Source of the DNA: Desulfobacter postgatei 2ac9
GTDB taxonomy: Bacteria; Desulfobacterota; Desulfobacteria; Desulfobacterales; Desulfobacteraceae
DNA length: 64,000 nt
NCBI RefSeq assembly: GCF_000233695.2
Contig: NZ_CM001488.1
Location: forward strand, 708,049-772,048
Direction: 5' to 3'
Positions 46,152 to 55,153 of this stretch are shown here, piece after piece. Made by a program: the position numbers and the translations under genes. Position 1 is the first letter of the stretch, and the number at the start of each line of letters is the position of its first letter. Below the pieces are notes generated by a model. It had not been told where the DNA came from, made no database searches, and saw only the letters and a program-made list of their open reading frames with translations.

Positions 46152-46176
46152 ACTTAACTTTTGACACCTATCAGGT

Positions 46177-46252
46177 TGGTGGGCCGTGCTGGGCTCGAAC
46201 CAGCGACTCTCTGCTTAAAAGGCAGATACTCTACCGACTGAGTTAACGGCCC
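46177..46252 (-). tRNA. tRNA-Lys (anticodon TTT)
   Basis: Minus strand: acceptor GGGCCGT/ACGGCCC, D-arm AACTCAGTCGGTAGAGT, anticodon loop CTTTTAA (TTT), T-loop GGTTCGAGCCC, discriminator A and encoded CCA. 25 nt upstream of tRNA-Glu on the same strand; the two form one transcript. Confidence 0.95.
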
Positions 46253-46348
46253 GTAGACAGTGTCAAAAACAGGGGTAATCTATATGTTATAACGCTTATT
46301 GTCAACTATTTTTTTTGATTTAAATTATTTTTTTCAACCTCTCTTTTT

Positions 46349-48754
46349 CTAAAAACCTTCTTTGAACAGCTCTTCCGTGCTCAACACCTCATCCGGACTT
46401 GGGGTATACTGCGTCGGCTCCGTGCCTTCCTTAAAACATTCAAAAATGGTTTGTTTACTTTGGGCAATGGGCCGAAGGCCGGTTTCGGCATCTATTTTAA
46501 CGCGAATAATACCCTCGGGCACGGTAAATTCCTCCACGGATTTACCCTCCAGCGCATGCTGCATATAATCCAGCCAGATGGGGCTTGCAGCCCGGGAACC
46601 TGTCTCTCCTCTCCCGATGGGCGCTTCCTGGTCAAGCCCCACCCATACCCCTGTGGTGTACCTGGGGGTAAAGCCCATGAACCAGGCATCGTGAAGGTCA
46701 TTGGTGGTGCCTGTTTTACCTGCCGCAGGGCGGTTCAGGGCCTTGACTCGCTGGCCGGTGCCCTCCTGCACCACGCTTTCAAGCATACTTGTTATGATAT
46801 AGGCCGTGCCCATATCAATAACTTTTTTACGAATCAATTTGGAAGATTCCAAAAGCGTGTTGTCCCGGTCATAAATTTCAGTGATAAATACCGGCTCAAT
46901 CAGGTAGCCCAGGTTGGAAAACACTGAATACGCCTTGGTCAATTCGAACAGGGAAACGCCTGAAGACCCAAGGGCTATGGATAGATTCCGGGGGATGGGG
47001 GATGTGATTCCAAGCTTTCTTGCATAACTGATGACATAATCTATGCCGATATCCTGGAGGATTTTAATACTGACAATATTCCTGGAGTTCGTCAGGGCCT
47101 GGCGGAGCAACGTGGGTCCATAGAATTTTCCCGCATCATTGTGGGGTTTCCACACCCTGTCATGCAGCCTGTCCTCATATACCACAGGGGAGTCAATGAT
47201 AATTGTGGCCGGCGTGTATCCCTTGTCAAGGGCTGCCGCGTACAGGATGGGCTTGAACGCGGAACCTGGCTGGCGTCTTGACTGAAAAGCCCGGTTGAAC
47301 TGGGAATCTTTAAAATCCCTTCCGCCAATCATGGCTTTGACATAGCCGGTTTCAGCCTCAATGCTCAAAAGTGCTGACTGGACAATGGGTTCCTGGTACA
47401 GGGTAAATTCATATTCCTTTTCCCCGGCTATCTCCTCAAGGACTTTAATGTAGATGACATCCCCGGTGTTTAGGGCCTGGGAGGGTTTTGAGATCCTGGC
47501 AGATTGGTAGGATATTTTGGGGTTTGGCTTTCTGGCCCATGTCATGGTGGCTAACCGGATGATGCCTGTGATATCACCAACCCGTACATGGGTAACTTTG
47601 TTGTAATCGTCCACCTCCAGAACCACCCCTTTGTATATCTCTCCCTTGACCGGGCGGCTGCCGTTCAGTTCTCCGGCAATGGTGCGACAGAACTCCTCTA
47701 CCTGAAGGGCTGGTATGTTTTTTACAGGGCCTCGGTATCCGCAGCGTTGATCTAAATCTGCCAGACCTTTATTGACTGCGGCCCGGGCTATTTTCTGCAG
47801 CTCAATGTTCACTGCGGTATGGATGCTCAACCCTTGGGTGTAAAGCATCTCCTTGCCATATTTTTTTTCGACATACCGTCTAACATGTTCAGTGTAACAG
47901 GGAACCCTTTCGATGAACCAGTTTTTCCGGGGCTTGATATCCAGTTTGGCACCCATGGCTTCGGTAGCCTCCAGATTGGAGATCATACCCTCTTCCTTCA
48001 TACGGTTCAGGGTATAAACCTGGCGCTGCCTGGCCAGTTCCAGATGCTGAAAAGGGCTGTATCTGCTGGGTGCCTGGGGCAGACCCGCCAGCATGGCACA
48101 TTCAGCCAGGGTCAGATCCTTAACATGTTTTCCAAAATAGTTTTCAGAAGCCGCTTCAACACCGTAAGCGCCGTGTCCCAGGTAAATCTGGTTTAAATAA
48201 AGGAAAAGTATCTCATCTTTGGAAAGCTGTTTTTCAATTTTATAGGCCAGAATCGCTTCTTTAACCTTGCGCTCATAAGTTTTTTCCGGGGTAAGAAGAA
48301 AAGATTTGGTCACCTGCTGGGTAATGGTGGAACCGCCCTGGACAATCGAACCGGCCCTAAAATTTTTAATAAACGCCCTGACAATTGATTTCACATCAAT
48401 GCCGGGATGCTCCCGGAACCGAGAATCTTCTGCCGCCACAAAAGCATTTAGCAGATTAGAAGGCATGTCGGACAAAGGAATAACGATTCTGCGCTCTTTA
48501 TAAAACTCGCCGATTTTTCTGCCGTCATCGGAAAAAACATTGGTCACAATGGCGGGGCGGTAATCACTGAGCGTATTGATCTGGGGAAGATCTCGGCTCA
48601 AATAAAAAAATCCGGCGGTAATGGCTGCAAATCCGGAAATAATTGCAAGGAGAAACAGGATAAATATCCACATGAAAAAGGAGAAACATAAGCTTTTTTC
48701 TTTTTTCTTGCTTCGCTTCTTCAGAATCTGGGTGCGACTTTGTTGTTTTGTCAT
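46349..48754 (-). CDS. mrcA: Penicillin-binding protein 1A (bifunctional peptidoglycan synthase)
   Basis: 801 residues. Cytoplasmic basic N-terminus, one membrane helix (FFMWIFILFLLAIISGFAAI), glycosyltransferase domain (VAAEDSRFREHPGIDVKSIV, GGSTITQQVTKSFLL, LSKDEILFLYLNQIYLGHGA), an OB-like insert typical of PBP1A (EVDDYNKVTHVRVGDITGI), and a transpeptidase with PGSAFKP (SxxK), TNSRN (SxN) and AGKTGTTND (KTG). Polymerises and cross-links the cell wall in the periplasm. Full length; single gene. Confidence 0.95.
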   Translation of the reverse strand: MTKQQSRTQILKKRSKKKEKSLCFSFFMWIFILFLLAIISGFAAITAGFFYLSRDLPQINTLSDYRPAIVTNVFSDDGRKIGEFYKERRIVIPLSDMPSNLLNAFVAAEDSRFREHPGIDVKSIVRAFIKNFRAGSIVQGGSTITQQVTKSFLLTPEKTYERKVKEAILAYKIEKQLSKDEILFLYLNQIYLGHGAYGVEAASENYFGKHVKDLTLAECAMLAGLPQAPSRYSPFQHLELARQRQVYTLNRMKEEGMISNLEATEAMGAKLDIKPRKNWFIERVPCYTEHVRRYVEKKYGKEMLYTQGLSIHTAVNIELQKIARAAVNKGLADLDQRCGYRGPVKNIPALQVEEFCRTIAGELNGSRPVKGEIYKGVVLEVDDYNKVTHVRVGDITGIIRLATMTWARKPNPKISYQSARISKPSQALNTGDVIYIKVLEEIAGEKEYEFTLYQEPIVQSALLSIEAETGYVKAMIGGRDFKDSQFNRAFQSRRQPGSAFKPILYAAALDKGYTPATIIIDSPVVYEDRLHDRVWKPHNDAGKFYGPTLLRQALTNSRNIVSIKILQDIGIDYVISYARKLGITSPIPRNLSIALGSSGVSLFELTKAYSVFSNLGYLIEPVFITEIYDRDNTLLESSKLIRKKVIDMGTAYIITSMLESVVQEGTGQRVKALNRPAAGKTGTTNDLHDAWFMGFTPRYTTGVWVGLDQEAPIGRGETGSRAASPIWLDYMQHALEGKSVEEFTVPEGIIRVKIDAETGLRPIAQSKQTIFECFKEGTEPTQYTPSPDEVLSTEELFKEGF

Positions 48755-49326
48755 AAGGTTTGGAAATAGTATTATATTTTAATAAAATAGTTGCTTTTAT
48801 CAGATTAGAATTAAGATGGCAATAGAAAGGCTGGGCCCGTCTTCTGAAGCCCCTTCCCTTGCCTGGCAATGCATTTGGATGATGTTACATACACGTATGA
48901 AATCTTGAGTGAAGGCTTTTTCACTGTGTTTCACAAAAAAGACCTCATCATCAGGGGGAGACGGGTTTTATTGCCATTCGGTTCTGCTGCCCACATTCAA
49001 GGCATCTGGCAACAAGGGGTTACAGGCCTTGGTTGCCACTGTGCTTGAAGGGCGTCATCCGGCACAGATGGTCAACCCCATAGACCATAACGGCCCGGGC
49101 GCACTTTATGTCATGCCGGCTTTTTTTTTGCGGAATATTACAATTATTAATTGACATTTTGTGTTTAAACCATTAATTATTTAGGTTTTGATATGGTCGG
49201 CCGGATAAAATATGTAAAAGATTAAGATGCTTCTAAATCTTGATCGCCTTAATGAACCGGCTTCAAGCGGCTTTTGCCGACTTCAATTTATCGAACAATC
49301 AAAATTATAAGGAAGACAAAAGAGTC
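48755..49326. other. Long intergenic region between PBP1A and hisI
   Basis: About 570 nt with promoters for the divergent genes. A frame at 48909-49154 holds ATVLEGRHPAQMVNPID, which faintly resembles the C-terminal end of 2-hydroxyacid dehydrogenases; with no further support it is at most a gene scrap. No attenuator or riboswitch for the his genes was recognised. Confidence 0.3.
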
Positions 49327-49701
49327 ATGCCGGAACTTGATTTTGACAAAACCGGCGGGCTGATTCCCGCCATTGCCCAAGATGCGGACACAGGAGAGGT
49401 GCTGATGCTGGCCTATATGAACCAAGAGGCCTTTGAAGAAACACTTGCCTGCGGCAATGCCGTATATTACAGCCGGTCCAGAAAAAAATTATGGAAAAAG
49501 GGGGAAACCTCGGGACACGTTCAAAAAGTCAGGGAGATCCGGGTGGACTGTGACAACGACACTGTGCTTCTCAAGGTGACCCAGGTGGGCGGTGCAGCCT
49601 GTCACAAAGGGTATAAGAGCTGTTTTTACAAAGTTCTAGATAACGATGCATTCAAAATAGTTGAACAGCGGGTCTTTGATCCGGAAGAGGTATACAAATA
49701 A
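49327..49701 (+). CDS. hisI: Phosphoribosyl-AMP cyclohydrolase
   Basis: About 124 residues; third step of histidine synthesis. An upstream ATG at 49240 would add 29 residues of non-family sequence, so ATG 49327 ([19 protein letters not shown]), with AAGGAAGA upstream, is chosen. Family motifs: [46 protein letters not shown] and the zinc-binding [11 protein letters not shown]. Monofunctional; no HisE part is fused. Overlaps hisG by one nt (TAATG). Confidence 0.95.
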   Translation: MPELDFDKTGGLIPAIAQDADTGEVLMLAYMNQEAFEETLACGNAVYYSRSRKKLWKKGETSGHVQKVREIRVDCDNDTVLLKVTQVGGAACHKGYKSCFYKVLDNDAFKIVEQRVFDPEEVYK

Positions 49702-50576
49702 TGAATAAAAAATTAAAGCTGGGCATCCCCAAAGGAAGCCTGCAGAATGCGACTGTCAGCCTGTTCAGACGTTCGGGATGGAAAATAAATGTGGAAGGCC
49801 GAAGCTATTTCCCGGACATTGATGACGACACCATTGAATGCGCCCTGTGCCGGGCCCAGGAAATGTCGATCAATGTGGAATCCGGGGTTATTGATGCCGG
49901 CCTGACCGGTCTTGACTGGGTGGCGGAACATGAGTCTGATGTCCATGTGGTGGCAGACCTCGTTTATTCAAAGGTTTCATCCCGTCCGGCCCGCTGGGTG
50001 GTCGCCGTGGCCGGAGATTCCGACATCAACAATCTTGAAGACCTGGAAGGCAAAACCATTTCCACCGAACTTGTGAAATTTACACAACGCTATTTCCAGT
50101 CCCGTAACATCAATGTGAATGTGAAATTTTCCTGGGGGGCCACTGAAGCCAAAATCGTGTCCGGCCTGGCTGATGCCATCGTGGAGATTACAGAGACAGA
50201 AAGCACGATCCGGGCACACAATCTAAAGGTCATCCACGAGATGATGAAAACCAATACCCAGCTTATTGCCAATAAAACCGCCTGGAAGGATCCGGTAAAG
50301 CGGGAAAAGATTGAGCAGATTGCCATGTTGCTCCAGGCTGCCCTTGTGGCGGAAAAGCTTGTGATGCTTAAAATGAATGTGCCGGAATCCAAGTTACCTG
50401 CTGTGGTTGAGCTTCTGCCAAGCCTGAACGCCCCCACCGTGGCCTCCCTCTATCAATCCGACTGGTTTTCCGTGGAAACCGTGGTTGAAATCAGTGTGGT
50501 CCGGGATCTGGTGCCCCAATTATTGAAAGCAGGGGCAGAAGGTATAATTGAATGCTCATTGAACAAGGTGATCTAA
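49701..50576 (+). CDS. hisG: ATP phosphoribosyltransferase, long form
   Basis: 291 residues; first enzyme of histidine synthesis. LKLGIPKGSLQNATVSLFRR, GLTGLDWVAEHESDVHVVAD, the PRPP-site region DAIVEITETESTIRAHNLKV, and a C-terminal regulatory ACT-like domain (VAEKLVMLKMNVPESKLPAV) that marks the long, HisZ-independent form, likely feedback-inhibited by histidine. Coupled to hisI. hisG and hisI in one operon with aminotransferase and GTPase genes is a local arrangement rather than a full his operon. Confidence 0.95.
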   Translation: MNKKLKLGIPKGSLQNATVSLFRRSGWKINVEGRSYFPDIDDDTIECALCRAQEMSINVESGVIDAGLTGLDWVAEHESDVHVVADLVYSKVSSRPARWVVAVAGDSDINNLEDLEGKTISTELVKFTQRYFQSRNINVNVKFSWGATEAKIVSGLADAIVEITETESTIRAHNLKVIHEMMKTNTQLIANKTAWKDPVKREKIEQIAMLLQAALVAEKLVMLKMNVPESKLPAVVELLPSLNAPTVASLYQSDWFSVETVVEISVVRDLVPQLLKAGAEGIIECSLNKVI

Positions 50577-50578
50577 AA

Positions 50579-51736
50579 ATGAGTGTGGCCAAAAGATGTG
50601 AACAGATAAAACCGTTCATTGTCATGGACGTGATGGAGAAAATCCATGAGATGGAAGCCCGGGGTATTGACGTGATTCACATGGAGATCGGTGAACCGGA
50701 CTTTAATGTGCCTGAATGCGTCAACCGGGTCTGTATTGAAGCCCTGAAGCAAAACGAAACCGGTTATACCAACAGTTTAGGAGACCTTCGTCTGCGTCGG
50801 GCCATCAGTGATTATCACAAACGCATCTACGGCACGACTGTGGAACCTGGTCAAATCCTTGTAACCAACGGAACATCGCCGGCCATGCTTCTGCTGTTCA
50901 GCGCACTGCTGGACCCCGGTGACGAGGTCATCGTTTCAGATCCCCACTATGCCTGCTATGCCAATTTCATACGGTATGTCCAGGGTGAACCTGTTTTTGT
51001 CAAGGTGCATGAGCAGGACGGCTTTGTCTATAAACCCGAAGCCATCAGGGAAAAAATCACACCTAAAACCAAGGCTATTTTCATTAATTCCCCGTCCAAT
51101 CCCACCGGAACCGTCATCCCCGAGAGCCGGATGAAGGAAATTGTTGAGGTGGCCAAAGAACATGGACTGTATATTATTTCCGATGAAATTTACCACGGCC
51201 TGACATATGAAGGAAAAGACCACTCCATTTTGGAATTTACCGACCAGGCCTTTGTCCTGAACGGTTTTTCAAAACTGTTTGCCATGACAGGGCTTCGCCT
51301 GGGCTACCTGATCGCACCCCCCAAATTTATCCGGGCCCTTCAGGTACTGCAGCAAAACTTCTTTATCTGTGCCAATTCCATTACGCAGTTAGCCGGCGTG
51401 GCTGCATTGACCGATGCGGATAAGGAAATCCAAACCATGCGCGATACGTATAATGAGCGCAGGGAATTTATGATCAGGCGATTAAAAGAGATGGGGCTTT
51501 CAATGATGGCAGAGCCCACCGGTGCGTTTTATGTTTTTGTGGATTTCAAACATATTTCCACCGATTCCTATACCCTGGCATTTGATATCCTGGAAAAGGC
51601 ACACATCGGGGTTACTCCGGGCATTGATTTTGGCGCAAACGGTGAAGGGTATCTGCGGTTCTCCTATGCCAATTCCCTGGACAATCTTAAAATCGGGATG
51701 AACCGCCTGGAAGAATATTTGAAAAGGTATGCATGA
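50579..51736 (+). CDS. Class I/II PLP aminotransferase
   Basis: About 385 residues from ATG 50579 (MSVAKRCEQIKPFIVMDVME); the ATG at 50552 lies inside hisG. PLP enzyme: IGEPDFNVPE, NPTGTVIPESRM, the Tyr/Asp region IISDEIYHGLTYEG and the PLP lysine in GFSKLFAMTGLRLGY. Fold type I aspartate-aminotransferase group (AspB/AspC-like). In this his-linked operon it might serve as a histidinol-phosphate or general aspartate aminotransferase; the sequence fits the latter better. Its TGA overlaps the engB ATG. Confidence 0.88.
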   Translation: MSVAKRCEQIKPFIVMDVMEKIHEMEARGIDVIHMEIGEPDFNVPECVNRVCIEALKQNETGYTNSLGDLRLRRAISDYHKRIYGTTVEPGQILVTNGTSPAMLLLFSALLDPGDEVIVSDPHYACYANFIRYVQGEPVFVKVHEQDGFVYKPEAIREKITPKTKAIFINSPSNPTGTVIPESRMKEIVEVAKEHGLYIISDEIYHGLTYEGKDHSILEFTDQAFVLNGFSKLFAMTGLRLGYLIAPPKFIRALQVLQQNFFICANSITQLAGVAALTDADKEIQTMRDTYNERREFMIRRLKEMGLSMMAEPTGAFYVFVDFKHISTDSYTLAFDILEKAHIGVTPGIDFGANGEGYLRFSYANSLDNLKIGMNRLEEYLKRYA

Positions 51737-52332
51737 AAATTCGTGCTGTTGAATTTATAAAAAGTGCGGTAAAGCCCGCCCAGTATCCGGAATACGATTT
51801 CCCGGAAATCGCGTTTGCGGGCCGATCCAATGTGGGAAAATCCTCTTTGATCAACACCTTGATTAACCGCAAGGATATGGTCAAAACAAGCTCCCGGCCG
51901 GGATGCACCCAGCTGATTAACTTCTTTCTGATTAACGATGGTTTATCCCTGGTGGATCTTCCAGGATATGGATATGCCAAGGTATCAAAAAAAATTAGAG
52001 CACAATGGCAGCCTATGGTGGAAACCTATATGGGAACGCGAAAAAACCTGCTGGGGCTGATTCTGCTCATTGATATCCGCAGGGATCCCGGCAAAGAGGA
52101 ACTTGAGATGGTCCGATGGCTTGAAACAAAACAGATACCCTGTCTTCTGGTGTTGACCAAAGCGGACAAATTGTCTAAAACCAAACAACTAAAGCAGTTT
52201 GATGCAGCCTGTACAGCATTTAACCGCGACCGGAACGGGATCGTTCTTTTTTCGGCTAAAACCCGCCAGGGTCGCCAAATCATATGGGATGAAATCCACA
52301 ACCTCATTGACTGGTATCAGGAGGAGGAATAG
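51733..52332 (+). CDS. engB: Ribosome biogenesis GTPase EngB/YsxC
   Basis: 199 residues; small GTPase for assembly of the large ribosomal subunit. G1 GRSNVGKSSLINTL, G2 KTSSRPGCTQ, G3 LVDLPGYGYAKV, G4 LTKADKLSK, G5 SAKTRQG. Start overlaps the aminotransferase stop (ATGA). Followed immediately by era, giving a pair of ribosome GTPases in one operon. Confidence 0.96.
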   Translation: MKIRAVEFIKSAVKPAQYPEYDFPEIAFAGRSNVGKSSLINTLINRKDMVKTSSRPGCTQLINFFLINDGLSLVDLPGYGYAKVSKKIRAQWQPMVETYMGTRKNLLGLILLIDIRRDPGKEELEMVRWLETKQIPCLLVLTKADKLSKTKQLKQFDAACTAFNRDRNGIVLFSAKTRQGRQIIWDEIHNLIDWYQEEE

Positions 52333-53217
52333 ATGTCTAATATCTCCCGTTCGGGGTTTGTGGGTATTATCGGCGCGCCCAACGCGGGTAAATCCACATT
52401 GCTCAATCAGGTTCTGGGTCAAAAAATTTCAATTACATCCAAAAAACCCCAGACCACCCGGGACCGGATCCTTGGTGTTGTGAATCGTCCCCATTCCCAG
52501 ATCGTGTTCCTGGATACGCCCGGAATTCACAAAAGCACAACCCTGCTCAATCAAAGAATCGTTGCCCAGGCCATCCAGGCCATGGACGATGTGGATTTGA
52601 TTCTTTTTATGGTGGATGCGGCATCCCGGAACTATGCGTCGGAAAAAATGATCGTAAAGCAGTTTGAAACCGTTCGTAAACCTGTGATTCTGGCGCTGAA
52701 CAAAATTGATCTGGCCAAAAAAGCGGCTGTGTATGAGCAGGTGGCGACGTTCAAGGATATGTACGCGTTTGAAACCATTGTACCTGTCTCTGCCAGGGAA
52801 AATATCCAGATGGATCTGCTTCTTGACGAATTGGAATCCCGACTGCCCCAGGGACCGCCCCTTTATCCCGAAGAGACTTTCACCGATGTCTCCGAAAAAT
52901 ACATGGTCAGCGAAATTATCCGGGAAAAGGTATTCAGACTCACCGGCATGGAAATTCCCTATTCATCCGCTGTAACTGTGGATGCCTTTGAAGTGGAAAA
53001 AAAACTGATCGTCATCCATGCGAGCATTCATCTGGTGCGTGATTCCCAAAAAGGTATCGTTATCGGAAAAAACGGAAGCATGCTCAAGCGTATCGGATCA
53101 ATCGCCCGCAAAGATATTGAACAGATCCTGGGCAGCAAGGTGCTGCTCAAGCTGTTTGTCAAGGTAACCCGGGATTGGGTTTCAAATAAGCGTCACCTCA
53201 GCGAGTTTGGATATTAA
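52333..53217 (+). CDS. era: GTPase Era
   Basis: 294 residues; binds the 3' end of 16S rRNA during small-subunit maturation. GTPase: GAPNAGKSTLLNQVLG, TRDRILGV, FLDTPGIHKS, ALNKIDLAKK, VSARENIQMD. C-terminal KH domain with VIGKNGSMLKRIGSIARKDI. Starts directly after the engB stop, with GGAGGAGG as ribosome site inside engB. Full length. Confidence 0.97.
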   Translation: MSNISRSGFVGIIGAPNAGKSTLLNQVLGQKISITSKKPQTTRDRILGVVNRPHSQIVFLDTPGIHKSTTLLNQRIVAQAIQAMDDVDLILFMVDAASRNYASEKMIVKQFETVRKPVILALNKIDLAKKAAVYEQVATFKDMYAFETIVPVSARENIQMDLLLDELESRLPQGPPLYPEETFTDVSEKYMVSEIIREKVFRLTGMEIPYSSAVTVDAFEVEKKLIVIHASIHLVRDSQKGIVIGKNGSMLKRIGSIARKDIEQILGSKVLLKLFVKVTRDWVSNKRHLSEFGY

Positions 53218-53228
53218 AGGCTGACGAT

Positions 53229-53537
53229 ATGTTTTTTTCTTTTCCCGACGATGCTGCACTGAAAAAGGAACGGGTAAAGGCCAGGCAACTTCGGGCCAGC
53301 CAGTGGTGGAAGCGAAAACGATCGTCCGGGATATGTCACTATTGCGGAGAGAGTTTCTCTCCCAAAGAGCTGACCATGGATCATGTGATTCCCATTTCCC
53401 GGGGAGGGCGCTCGGAGAAATTTAACCTGGTGCCATGCTGCAAGGCATGCAACACTCAAAAACAACGCATGTTGCCGGCGGAGTGGGATGACTACATGTT
53501 ACGGATAGGGGCTGATAAAAAAAACCAACCGGAATAA
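53229..53537 (+). CDS. HNH endonuclease
   Basis: A 102-residue protein with a zinc-bound HNH (His-Me finger) nuclease core: CHYCGESFSPKELTMDHVIP, SRGGRSEKFNLVPCCKACN. The four Cys (two CxxC pairs) and the D-H catalytic pair are all present. Small HNH proteins of this type are widespread; the chromosomal, operon-linked position after era suggests a housekeeping or repair role rather than a homing role (inference). Confidence 0.9.
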   Translation: MFFSFPDDAALKKERVKARQLRASQWWKRKRSSGICHYCGESFSPKELTMDHVIPISRGGRSEKFNLVPCCKACNTQKQRMLPAEWDDYMLRIGADKKNQPE

Positions 53538-53553
53538 ATCCCGGTCGGTTTTT
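53522..53553 (+). terminator. Terminator after the HNH gene
   Basis: AACCAACCGG and CCGGTCGGTT form a 10-bp stem with one mismatch, followed by TTTTTA. It overlaps the HNH stop codon and closes the hisI-hisG-aminotransferase-engB-era-HNH operon. Confidence 0.85.
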
Positions 53554-53576
53554 ATATCTTTTTATTTTAATTGTTG

Positions 53577-54362
53577 CTATTTGTTACTGCACAGCCTGTG
53601 GATGGTCTGGGCATGCCATTCCCCACGACCGGAAAAGGTGGGCTGTCCAAGATCAATGAGATGCTTGGCAACCTGATCATAGGTCGCACCTTGTTCCCGC
53701 ATGGTGTTGATGATATCCATAATTTCCTCTCTGGGCATCAGTTCCACGGATTCCCCGGATGATGCGTCTGCCGGAGAAGGCGATTCAACAATCTTTCTGC
53801 GCCTTTTTAGAATATTGGCATCTTGATTGTCGTTATGGGCTGAGACTTTCCGGCGTTCTTCCTCGGCAATCTCCGCCTTGAGCAAATCTTCCACTGTGCC
53901 GTCAACATCTTCTTCATCCGGGGCCTGAGACGATGTGTAATGATGCTCAAATGTCGGAGCAATATCCATCTTCTGGTCCGGGGAAAAATTCAGGCGATCC
54001 ATGATGATCTCAATGGCATCAGCCTGGCGCTGGAGCAGGTCCGCAGTTCTTTCCTGAATCGTAATCATATATTCCTGATTTTTAATCAGAATATCAACCT
54101 GGGTGCCTATATTCTCCAAGATATCGGCTAAAAGAAGGGTATTGGGCTCTTCAGACATCTGGTTACCGGGAGTCTGGGGAAGTCCTGGAGGCATAGGGCG
54201 TTTCATTTGGGGGGGTCTATTATTACTGGGATAGCCGGATCCACCATATGAATTGAACCTGGATGTGTTTGAATAATACGAATTGTCAAAATTTTTTCTT
54301 GTTTTAGGTGTTCTCGGCTTTTCGGCCTGGCCGTTACGAAGGCTTTGTAAAAAATCGTTCAT
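53577..54362 (-). CDS. Uncharacterised low-complexity protein with C-terminal helix-turn-helix-like part
   Basis: 261 residues. N-terminal 75 residues are disordered and rich in Asn, Pro, Tyr, Arg (SYYSNTSRFNSYGGSGYPSN). A helical middle follows (ILENIGTQVDILIKNQEYMI, coiled-coil-like), then an acidic linker, then REEIMDIINTMREQGATYDQ...AKHLIDLGQPTFSGRGEWHA, which resembles the helix-turn-helix used in recombinase and other DNA-binding proteins ('G-T-x-x-I-A-x-x-L...G...R-G-x-W'). Possibly a DNA-binding scaffold. Convergent with the HNH operon. No named family. Confidence 0.7.
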   Translation of the reverse strand: MNDFLQSLRNGQAEKPRTPKTRKNFDNSYYSNTSRFNSYGGSGYPSNNRPPQMKRPMPPGLPQTPGNQMSEEPNTLLLADILENIGTQVDILIKNQEYMITIQERTADLLQRQADAIEIIMDRLNFSPDQKMDIAPTFEHHYTSSQAPDEEDVDGTVEDLLKAEIAEEERRKVSAHNDNQDANILKRRRKIVESPSPADASSGESVELMPREEIMDIINTMREQGATYDQVAKHLIDLGQPTFSGRGEWHAQTIHRLCSNK

Positions 54363-54751
54363 TATAATAACCTCATTCTCCTTGATTCTCCTTATGCCGC
54401 ATGTATAAATTTTATTGGCTCTGGGATTTACCTTGGCCCTCCTTAATCAAATAATGCGTGCAATAATAAGGAGTTAAAATAATTAATTTTTCTTTGGACA
54501 GATCGCAGACGTCTTTATCTAATTTTTCAAGCCGCTTGTCAAGAGGATTTTAACAATTTCCTAATATTGAACAACCGGATATTGTTTATCAACTGTTTAT
54601 CAAAGGGGGGGAGTCTTGCCACCAGATGTCTGCTTCGAAGCATATTGAATACTTCAATAGTGTATGATAACATAATTTTTAAAAATGGCAACCCGTTAAG
54701 AAATTATTTTTCGGGCAAAAATTGTAAAAAAATCGTAAAGAAAGATTGTAG
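54363..54751. other. Intergenic region before queF
   Basis: 389 AT-rich nt between divergent genes. I looked for a preQ1 riboswitch in front of queF and found no matching core. A short run of G (AAAGGGGGGGAGTC, about 54602-54615) and no strong ribosome site before 54752 are the only remarks. Confidence 0.3.
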
Positions 54752-55153
54752 ATGAAAAATAAGCACTATGAGCCCCCTTTTACGGTGGATACCGCTGATG
54801 TTATTACACCGGATCTGCTGGAACCGATTGAATACGCATATAAGTCCAAACGCAGCATTGATATTAAAATCACCCAGCCCGAATACACGTCGGTCTGCCC
54901 CATGACAGGTTTGCCCGATAACGGAACCATCATTATCGAGTATCGTCCGGATGCCCATCTGGTGGAGTTAAAATCGCTTAAATATTATCTGATGCAGTAC
55001 AGGAACGTCGGGATGTTTTATGAGCATGTGGTGAATAAAATTCTGGACGATCTGGTCTTGGTGATAAAGCCCCTTTACATGAAGGTGACAGGCGAATTCA
55101 CCCCACGCGGCGGGATTTCGTCCGTGGGATCTGCCGAATATATCAAGCCTTGA
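54752..55153 (+). CDS. queF: NADPH-dependent 7-cyano-7-deazaguanine reductase QueF
   Basis: 133 residues, the short (type I) form. It reduces preQ0 to preQ1 for queuosine tRNA modification. Catalytic Cys lies in YTSVCPMTGLPDNG, and the NADPH-binding QueF motif in ELKSLKYYLMQYRN, followed by FTPRGGISS. Ends 11 nt inside the convergent dusB gene. Interestingly it faces a second tRNA-modifying gene. Confidence 0.95.
   Translation: MKNKHYEPPFTVDTADVITPDLLEPIEYAYKSKRSIDIKITQPEYTSVCPMTGLPDNGTIIIEYRPDAHLVELKSLKYYLMQYRNVGMFYEHVVNKILDDLVLVIKPLYMKVTGEFTPRGGISSVGSAEYIKP

Noticed and set aside
48909-49154. Open frame between PBP1A and hisI as a gene
   Set aside because: Only about 17 residues faintly resemble a dehydrogenase end; start, length and context do not support a real gene.
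54363-54751. preQ1 riboswitch before queF
   Set aside because: No match to the conserved preQ1 core or pseudoknot was found on the plus strand.
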